From contig BDSI01000091.1 in assembly GCA_003117195.1 (NCBI GenBank), positions 1 through 64,000 of the forward strand: DNA of 64,000 nt. Direction: 5' to 3'. Made by a program: the position numbers and the translations under genes. Below the pieces are notes generated by a model. That model was not told where the DNA came from. It worked only from the letters and a program-made list of their open reading frames with translations, and searched no databases. Below, piece after piece: positions 56,101 through 64,000 of the stretch (positions are counted from its first letter, which is position 1; every line of letters starts with the position of its first letter). The stretch comes from Eudorina sp. 2006-703-Eu-15. Its lineage: Eukaryota; Chlorophyta; Chlorophyceae; Chlamydomonadales; Volvocaceae.

Positions 56101-59100
56101 GCTGGGGCTCGACAGCCCTGCGCCTGGGTACGGCAACCCAGGGAGCTCCCCATGCCTTGCTGCTGCGCCACCCACCCTGGGCGACCTCATACTCTGCCAG
56201 CACCTGACCCTGCCCCCACCATTTGCCTTTCGGTTTGACCACCACTCCATACCGGATCTTCGCTTCTGGAGCTCAGTGCAGTCAACCCCCTCAAACGCTG
56301 ATCGTCAGGCAACTCGCTTGATCAAGGTCCCGTATCTGATCAAGGTCCCGCATCTGCAGCGATGTCCCCCCACACGCACCCTGTCCTTTGCGGCCGGGCG
56401 GCGGCGCCTGCGGCGGCGCCACGAAGTGGAAGAGCGCCTCCACGGAGCCGGTGTTGGCCAGTGTCAGGCGCAGCGGCACGGGGCGGCCCAGCGCCACCCA
56501 GTCGCCCGCCTCCAGAACCACCGGGTCCACAGTCACTCTGCTCCCAAACGCCCGACAAAGAGAAGTACAGGGCGGGGCGGGGGCCGGGGGCGGGGGCCGG
56601 GGGCGGGGGCCGGGGGCGGGGGCCGGGGGCGGGTCCAGGGGCGGGTTCGTTCCCAAAAGCCGGGATGAAGTACAGGGCGGGGCAGGGCGGAGCGGGACGC
56701 GGGTGCAGGGTCGAGATCGTGTTCTGGGTGCCTGGTGGGGTGAATGAACCGACCCTTGGGTCACTCCTGCGACCGGGCCACCTGACGGCCTACCCAACAC
56801 ACCCAAGGCGCCCCGCGACGCATCCCCCCCCTGGGGCCCCTCCCCTCCACTCCCCTCCCCTCCGCCGATCCTAAGATCCGCCGTACAGTTATCACCGTCC
56901 CGCGGGTCAACGGGTTTCTCGCCCTACGAGCTCATCTCGTCTCACCGAGGTCTCAAGGACTGCTGCATCAAGTCCACTGCGCGCATTCCCGACTCCAGGA
57001 GGGCCTCGATGCGCCGCCGGTCGTACGACACCAAGTCAGCCACGAAACCCGCCGAGACCTGAATGGCGAGGCGGCGGCAGTTGGCTGTAAGGAGGGTCCT
57101 TGGTGCACGGAAGGAAGGGGACAGATAGAGATTCCCCTTACAGGTTGAATGCAAGGAGGGTTGTATGCAACACCAAGTGTTGCGGGACTGGGTTTGGGTT
57201 GGTACCAAGGCCGCGCCGACGACTGCGGCAGGAGGTGCGAAGGCGGCCCCCCTCAATATGTCTACCAATTTCCTGTACCCCCCCAGCTGCGCGGCGCGGA
57301 GGCGCTGACGACAGTGGTACGGCAGGTTGTTGCCTCCGCACCCGGGTGACACCCGGCCCCCTCCCGCGCCCCGTTCCGGTCCACCCCATTCCTCCGCTGC
57401 GACATGCGTTGACAGGCTTGCCGTGCCCCAGCACCTCCCCTAGTCTCCCCCTGTGGCTTGGCCCCTTCGGCATATCCACCAAGCCTAGACCCATATCCCC
57501 TTCTCCCTTGGCGCGCCGCCCCACCCCGCCCCGACCCCACCGGCTTGTGGTCACTGATCGTGAGCTCGCCCCGCCAGTACGCCAGCTGCTGAAGCCCCGG
57601 GGACGCCACGGCGGCCGCGGCGCCGCCAGCACCACCGGCCCCACCGCCGGCCCCACCGCCTCCGTGGGGCGAGTGCAACGAATGCGAGTGATGGGGTCCG
57701 TGGGGCGTGTGGGTGTGGTGCTGCGGCGGTCGTCCCCGGGGTCGGATCCACCAGAGCACTCTGTCGCAGTAGGCGGGGGTTCGCCGCTTGTGCTTCTCCA
57801 GGTCTGTGGGGCAGGGCAGGTAGAGGAGGAGGAGGGGGAGGAGAGAGGAGAAAAGTTAGCGGAGTAGCGGGTTGAGAAGGGGAGTAGGGTTCTCGAGGTC
57901 GGACGCACCCGCCGCGCTGGCTGACCCGCTCGCCGTCGCCCACTCGCCGTCGTCCGCCGAGACGTCCGCCGCCGCCGCCCCCGTCCCCGCCGCCGCCGTT
58001 GGCGCAGTCCCCGGTCCCAGCGACCCCGTCGACCCGGAGGCCGCCGCGTCATCGCCGTTGTACGAGTGCGTGCCCAGTTTGAACTTGTACGTCGGCATGA
58101 AGGTGATGCGGCCCTCGTGCCACCCCTGGAGCGGCAGGTCATCAAGCGAGCAGGTCATCAAGCGAGCAGGCCGCCGGCAGGGCGCGGCGCGGCGGGAGAG
58201 GCGGATGCATGGGGCGAAGCACACCGGGGCGGAGTCCCACGAGACCAGTGCCCACATCCCCCCTAGCTTGGTCGACCGCTCGACCCGGCCCGCACCCGGA
58301 GAAACGCAACACCCGCTGATCCGACAGACATGCAACAGCACACGCCGCGGTCTCCCTTACTGGTAATCAAGACAGCGATCCCGTCACCGCCTGTCAATTA
58401 AGACAGCGAACCCGCCAACCAAAACGTCCGCACAACAGCTGCGCCGCAGTGCTCGTCGCCGACCTGGCCTCGGTACCCGCAACGCACGGGAACCTCGTCC
58501 CCTGCCCCCTCCTCCCGCTGGTCATGCAGGGCATGTGCGAATTCCCTTGCCGTCGCCCCAGCCCTCCCATCACCCCAGCGCCCGGGCTTGAGTTCTGCCT
58601 GATTAACCCCAGCGCAGCCCCGCCCCGCCCCGCTGAGCCCGGCGCTTATTCGCCAGTCCCCGCGCTCGCTCGGTGTTTTGGTCGCGCAGCCTCACCCGGA
58701 ACACCCGCCCCGCCGCCCGCTCGCGGTTGAGCTGATCCGCCGCCAGCAGCGGCTCCACCCGCCCCGCCCGAATGGCCGCCCGGACCTCCGCGTCCGTCAA
58801 CGTGCCGCCCACGGGCTGGGGGCCCAAACCACCACCGCCGCCGCCGCCGCCGCCGCGGCCGCCGCCGCCAGGGCCCGTCGGCTCCGGAACCGCCGTTGGG
58901 ACGGCGTCGACTGAGGCCGCGGGCGACGCCGCGATGCGGTAGTTGAGGTCCCCCATCCAGATGACCAGGTCGTGGTCGGTGATGCCCGAGGGTCCGGGCG
59001 GCCAATGGCCTGGACCCAGGGAGGCGCCTGCTGGGGAGGGTGTGTGCGGGTGGGGTGGAAACGTTAAGAGGGGTCTGGTGCGCGGTAACTGGACGGCAAC

Positions 59101-62100
59101 TGCGTGGCTGGTGTGTTGCGGGTGAGCGGGCGGGTGTTCAGGTGGTTAGGTGGGTGGGTGAGCTAGAATCGCATGCTTGGTTTGGGGTCCCAAAACCGCG
59201 AACAAACGACCTGTGCCCCGCCCCAAGCCACGACCCACAGCAACTCGAACCCCAAAACCCCTGGTTGTTGGGAAAATCAATTTACCCACCCGGCCCAACC
59301 TCTGTGTCCAGTTGGAGTCCGGCTTTAGGTTAGGTAGGTGCATGTTGTAGGGCTTAGTACCCTACCCCACGAACCCCCGTGCCCCACACCCGTTCTTCCG
59401 CTCAAACCCCATGCCCTTCAGGGAGAACCCGGGCTCACTGATCAGGGCCGCCGGCGCCGCGGTCATGGCCACCGCACCGCCCCCGTCAGGCGACGAGGTG
59501 AACACCGCCCGCCGCAGGATGTCGTACACGTCGGCGTTACGGCGCAGCTCGTCGCCCTCCGCGTCGCCCGCCGTAAGATGCGCCGCCACGAACACCAGCG
59601 AGCTGTCGTACAGCCGCAGTCGGGCCGCCACGGCGCCTGCCGAGCGGCGAGCCGAGCGGCGGCGATGAGGGTACACGAAGGCGGAGGGCGCAGCAGAGGT
59701 TGGCTGCCTAGCAGCGTTACGGGGGCCTCGTCTCTGCAGCTACCGTGTAGGACAGCGACGTTTAGGCTGCAGCAGCTCGGCAATTCGCGTCAGCTGCCGA
59801 TTGACGTACCGTGCGGTGTCGGCACGAACTGAGTTTCTTCCCTGTACGGTGCGTGCCGTACGTGCCGTACCTTTGTTCCCCAGGTAGCCTCCAAAGCCGG
59901 TCGCCACCGTCGTGACCTGCACCCCCCCGGTCGGCAAGAGGCAGGGAGGTTAAAAACTTGTGTCAGCGCCAAGAGGACATCTCTTTCCTGGACCGGTGCG
60001 GAGAGCAGCACGCTGTCGTTCGAGGCGGACCTGCGCACAGGCTTCATAATATGTGCTGATTTATTTCATCTTCTTCGTGGCACATTGTTTCGCGTCGCAT
60101 AGTTCGAGTAACACTTTTCCTTCGCCTTCTTGCGTCACCCTTCGGGCCACATGGCCGGCGTCACAATTGCCTTGGCAGCTCAACACCCCCACCCCCGCCG
60201 GCCGCCCGAATGCACACCTGCACGCCCCGGACCTCGGGCAGCAGCCGCCTCCGCACCCAGATGCTCAGGTACACCCCCACCAGCTGCTTGCTCGCAACCT
60301 GCACGTACTCCGCGTCGGACCGCCCGCCGCCGCCGTCAGCAGCGGCGTCGGCAGCGGTGCTGGCGTCAGCCACTACCGATTGCACCTGCGGCGCTGTCAA
60401 ATGGAGTCAGGAAGGGAAGGGGTGCGGACCGCAGGAGTCATGGGGGGGATATGCCGGTATGCCGAGAGGAGGTGTTGTGTTTCAGAACCAATGGACGGCG
60501 GTTCGCGCTGCGGTCGTACGGTATGCCCTCAGCACTTCAGACGTGTGAGCTCCCACTTGGCGGAGTGACGATGGCAAGAGGGAAGGGCGGGGCACCGGTC
60601 CCCATCGCAGCGTCACGGCCGCGCAGCGCATGCATGCAGGTGGGGAACCGACACCGCAGGTGGGGATGGCGCCGGTGGGGATGGACGGCAGCTGGCAGAC
60701 GCGATGGGTGCAGTTTCCGGCTCTCCGACATTGCCAGCAGCAGCGCTGCAGAGCGTGGCGCTGACCCGGGCCCCCACATGGCCCCAACCCCCCAGACCCA
60801 CTCCGGTCCTCCCGGGGGGCAAGGTGCGAGAGAGAGAGTGAGTCAGACGAGGCCACGTCAGATCCGTACCTACCCGGCCCACCACCCCCTCCCTGCCACT
60901 TGGTGTCCAGCAGCGCAGTGGCCGCCGCGGCGGCGGCCGCCTGGCCTACGGCGGGCGGTTGCGCCAGGCCGTAACGCTGAGCAGCCCTGCGAGGTCAGGC
61001 ACCGAGACGGCGTGGAGTCCGCCAGCGCGTCCGGGCGGCGGCAGCGGTGGAGGAAAGCGCGGGAGCGGGTAACAAGGGACGCTGAGGCCCAAGTCATGAA
61101 ACCCACCCAGATCGTGAAACCCAGATCGTGAAACCCAGATCGTGATCGTGAAACCCAGATCGTGAAACCCAGATCGTGAAACCCAGATCGTGAAACCCAG
61201 ATCGTGAAACCCAGATCGTGATCGTGAAACCCAGATCGTGATCGCGAAACCCAGATCATAGACTGAATCCACATGCAGGGATTGACCGATTCGACGCACC
61301 GCGCCGCGCCGCACCACTGGCCACGGATGCTCGGGCGCTTCAGGGCTCTATTCCCGCCCACCAGCTGGCGCCCACCCAGCCGCCCCATGCTCGCGAGCAC
61401 CCACTGACCAGTCCTCCCCGTTGAGGTAGACGGCCAGACATCGGTCCCAGGCGTCCACGTGCGTGCTCCCCCAAACTGCATCACAGCAGCAGGCAGGTCG
61501 GCAGGTAAGCACACAGGCAGGCCGAAAGGAAAACAGGCAGGCAGACCGGGAAGGTTGTGTGGGTAGCGTGAGTGCGGTAACAGGATAAACTTGGAAGGAG
61601 TAACCCACCTCCCATCACGTTGCCGGCGTTGAGAGGCACCAACTCAGCAAAGCCCACCGCCAATACGTCAGGGCCGTCCGGGGCTCTGCCAGCACCTGCT
61701 GCGGCTCCCGGCTCTGCGGCTGCCGGCCACCTGCCCCGCATGCCGCCTGCCGCCGGCCCCACGCCCAGCCACTCGTCGAGTCGAAGGCCCGGGGGCGGCT
61801 TCTTGCCCGCGACATTGAAGGTGGCCACCTGGGTCGGTCGGAAATGTGACAGGGAACACTCACTTTGTGTTCCCGCCCGTTAGACATCCGTGGTTGCAGG
61901 TGGACTACGGGGAGCGCGGGAGGACCAACCGCCAGTGAAGGGCAGGGCTGGGCGGAGCGCGGAGGGGGTCCCACCTGAATGTTGACGCTGCGGTGGCGGG
62001 TATATTCGGCGGGCGCGGTACGAGCAAAGTGTTGCCGTACGTGACGAGACCGTACGTTCCGCAGCAAATGCTCCAAGACGGGGTCCTGGGGCAGCTCCGC

Positions 62101-62150
62101 GCCGGTCTGCGGCTGTCCGGCGGCGGTGGCACCAGCTCCGGGACCAGGCC
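53193..62150 (-). CDS. OCRL/INPP5B-type inositol-polyphosphate 5-phosphatase with ASH and RhoGAP-like domains, 5' end not found
   Basis: Exons in transcript order: 62150-61975, 61828-61609, 61475-61405, about 60990-60880, 60385-60218, 59916-59871, 59636 to about 59420, 59009-58696, 58125-57909, 57803-57541, 57058-56946, 56537-56379, about 55665-55570, 55030-54830, 54641-54137, 53637-53193 (TAA). Catalytic core motifs in order: VATFNVAGKKPP, DVLAVGFAELVPLNAGNV, GFGGYLGNKGAVA, VAAHLTAG, WMGDLNYRI, DQLNRERAAGRVF, GRITFMPTYKF, RRTPAYCDRVLWW, ISDHKP. All core catalytic elements are present. Then ASH (VDPVVLEAGDWVALGRPVPL; DSIVILRIEDSGDKFIS) and RhoGAP-like parts (PPKEILALVSAL; LRLILDAGGAVPAAADPHDV). 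This is the architecture of animal/amoebal OCRL, which dephosphorylates PI(4,5)P2 on endosomes, Golgi and cilia. The first exon(s) lie above 62150. Confidence 0.87.
56560..56640. repeat. GGGGCCGGGGGC tandem repeat
   Basis: About six G/C-only copies of GGGGGCCGGGGGC in an OCRL-like intron. Confidence 0.85.
61098..61260. repeat. 14-bp tandem repeat GAAACCCAGATCGT
   Basis: About ten copies with occasional GATC duplications in an OCRL-like intron. Confidence 0.9.
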
Positions 62151-63238
62151 CTGTGAGGGTTGTGCGGATAACAAGGTTCAGCCTTACGGTGCGGGACGCC
62201 CGCTTCAGCAGCTTTGCTTACTAAAAGCCACGCGGCGTGGTCTTTTCAATGCACACAGATGTTACTGCCTGAGCGCATTACACCGGTGCCTGGACGTTTA
62301 GGGGATGGACCAAAAGCGGTTGAACCACCCTAACCACAATACCCCTAAAACTCATCAACCGCGAGAACGACTACCGTCTCCCAAGTCCTGAACCACACAT
62401 GGCATCATGGCTTGCGGGAATGGCAATGTCCAGTAGACGGTAGCTCTCCCGGAACAGGACCTGTCGGAAGGTGCGGCGTTCAGCGCAGATACAGCCCCAG
62501 CGCTAGCATCCCGGCACGGCTCGCACGGCTCACAGTGGGTCTTTCTGAGTTTGCCCAAGACCTCTAGGCCTATGCTTTCAAAATGCGCTCTGCCGGCCTT
62601 GCGCACGATTCCGATGCAGTGAACATAACCCTGCCCGTCAATCTTCTGTCGTCTTCAATACAACCTACCCGGAGGCTTCGAGGTTGCCAACCGGTTTGGG
62701 TCATTATATGACGCAATGTCGTCCGCCAACGCCGCCTGCGTGCACGCGGACCATTATGCGTGCTTGTCCTCACTCCGATGAGGGCACCTCGGCACCAGCT
62801 CCCCTTGAGCTGGCAAGCACGCATACTATGGAATTACATTTAAATATCCTGGATGCAGACCAATTGTCTCACCATTTTCCCCCCGATGTGCGCAAGCACC
62901 TTCTTCATTTTTCTTCAGTTTACAAGTACCGTGAAGCTGTGCCCTTCATAACATAAAATGTTTCCTTAGTATATCCGCGGATAGCAACTATTAAAACTCA
63001 TAGACTGCTGACAGAACAGAGGTTGCGCCAACGACCTCTCGCGTCGTACCAACTGTCTAAAACATTGAGTCAACCTTCCGGCTTTCGATGACCTGCTTCC
63101 GCTGCTTACACGCGCATTTGAGGCAAGGTCCTAGCCGCTTGGCTTGGTGATGTGCGACAGGGGAACCAAATGACCCGGCACAGTGATCGTCTATAGTTTG
63201 TCGGAGGTTGAACGTGGATTTGGATTAAAACACCTGAC
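62151..63238. other. Interval upstream of OCRL-like exon 62150-61975
   Basis: Should contain the missing 5' exon(s) and promoter of the OCRL-like gene and the promoter of the right-edge gene. An open minus-strand stretch (KLLKRASRT at about 62215-62190, followed by GTAAGG) could be a coding remnant but has no acceptor or ATG. Nothing else is recognised. Confidence 0.4.
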
Positions 63239-63597
63239 ATGCAGTGCTTGGCTGCGGGATCGGCCTTGAGACAGGGCTACAAAGCCTGTCGGCGCTGTCC
63301 AGGCCCCGTTCTCGCAGCACGGCATGCAATCCATCCTTCACTAGTGCTCGGGATAGTATGTAGGCAATCAAGATTTCTGCAAAAATGTAATCGCGTGGGC
63401 CGAGTTGTTGCGTCGGCGTCGCGCGAGGAGCGGTCGGAGGAGCCGTCGCCAGGGCCCAGCATCAGCGGCCGGGACGCTTCGCATCCATCCGGTGTTGTCC
63501 AATTGATATCATCTGCTTCAAAAATGCTGGGCGTCCTTGGTGTTATGGCGCTTGCGGTGCTCTTCGGGCCAACACGGGCGGCGCATGCTCGCGACAG
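63239..63597 (+). CDS. First exon of a probable thylakoid-targeted protein, 3' partial
   Basis: ATG at 63239 opens 119 codons ending at CGACAG|GTGTGTAG. The N-terminus is Arg/Ala/Cys-rich without early acidic residues, followed by RVVASASREE, then a hydrophobic stretch KMLGVLGVMALAVLFGPT and RAAHARD. A basic/Ala-rich transit region followed by a hydrophobic core and an AxA site (AHA) is the layout of a bipartite thylakoid-lumen or thylakoid-membrane targeting signal. The mature protein lies beyond the first intron and mostly off the window, so its function is unknown. An alternative is a start further downstream or a non-coding frame. Confidence 0.45.
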
Positions 63598-64000
63598 GTG
63601 TGTAGAACACTCTCCCTTATCACATTAAATCTTGCGAATCACCTTTGATAACAGATCGGGCTTAGTACGTGCCCTGTGATCCAACGTGAGCGTCTCGAGT
63701 CCACGAACCTCACTGTAACTAGAAGGCGTTTGAAATAAGGTCCAGACCCTCCCCCGGGCACGAGAGGATAGGTGCTTTCCCTTCGGCTGGGAGGGGGCCA
63801 CGTCGGTCGCCGAAAAGCCGCTGGGGGACAGGTGTTCAGGCGTCAGGGGATTCTGGGCCCGCTGCATGGGGTTGGACGAAACGCGAAGTGGGTCACGGCC
63901 GGTGCGTTTGCGCTGCCGGGCAAACGCGATGACCTCCATTCGGAGTCCGTAAAGGGGGCGTCGCTGCTGCTGGCCGCTGCTGGTCGCCGCTGCTGCATTG
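63598..64000. other. Intron or next exon of right-edge gene
   Basis: Follows the donor at 63598. A Cys-poor GCTGCTG-rich stretch begins at 63960 and is cut by the window edge. No recognisable domain. Confidence 0.3.

Noticed and set aside
1..64000. CRISPR arrays, bacterial operons, ribosome binding sites
   Set aside because: The tandem arrays have no unique spacers; introns, splice sites and protein families are eukaryotic nuclear.

Overview
This window is nuclear DNA from a green alga, most likely a chlamydomonadalean/volvocine species (Chlamydomonas, Gonium or Volvox relative). The evidence is high GC content, intron-dense genes with GTGAG/GTACG donors and pyrimidine-rich AG acceptors, a TGTAA-type poly(A) signal, a hydroxyproline-rich (SPP)n stalk typical of algal wall proteins, TTTTAGGG telomere-type motifs, plastid-type N-terminal extensions and many GC-rich minisatellites. 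There are no operons. The long open frames seen in six-frame translation are mostly minisatellites, so genes were rebuilt here from domain homology plus phase-compatible splice sites.

Layout: (1) 234-15233, plus strand: a 5'-truncated, about 23-exon subtilisin-family protease with an inhibitor-like prodomain, D/H/S triad, SPP-rich stalk and a C-terminal membrane anchor. (2) 15234-19069: gene-free, with a 12-bp tandem repeat and telomere-like motifs. (3) 19070-20249, minus: a four-exon, 143-residue CDC25/ACR2-like rhodanese with an HC-x5-R loop and a predicted GC-AG intron. (4) 20250-22489: no gene recognised. (5) 22490 to about 32395, minus: a long SET-domain chromatin protein whose SET core looks degenerate. 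(6) 33582-35516, plus: a two-exon U2AF65-like splicing factor (RS, one RRM, UHM). (7) 36637-47941, minus: a 22-exon SMC-family ATPase, with an intact-looking tRNA-Ala(UGC) sequence in one intron on the other strand. (8) 48978-51174, minus: a five-exon, 337-residue, probably plastid-targeted short-chain dehydrogenase. (9) 53193 to at least 62150, minus: an OCRL/INPP5B-type inositol-polyphosphate 5-phosphatase with ASH and RhoGAP-like regions. (10) 63239 to the right edge, plus: the first exon of a probable thylakoid-lumen protein.

The genes do not form a pathway. They are unrelated housekeeping and surface functions: wall proteolysis, arsenate/phosphatase-type chemistry, chromatin, splicing, chromosome structure, lipid or quinone-type redox, and phosphoinositide signalling/trafficking.

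The strongest unexplained signals are genome-wide rather than genic. A 12-bp palindrome GACCC-NN-GGGTC occurs 12 times exactly, in exons and introns alike. The octamer GTACGGCA/TGCCGTAC occurs some 50 times and often sits directly on the 5' splice site. There are also several small dispersed repeat families inside introns.
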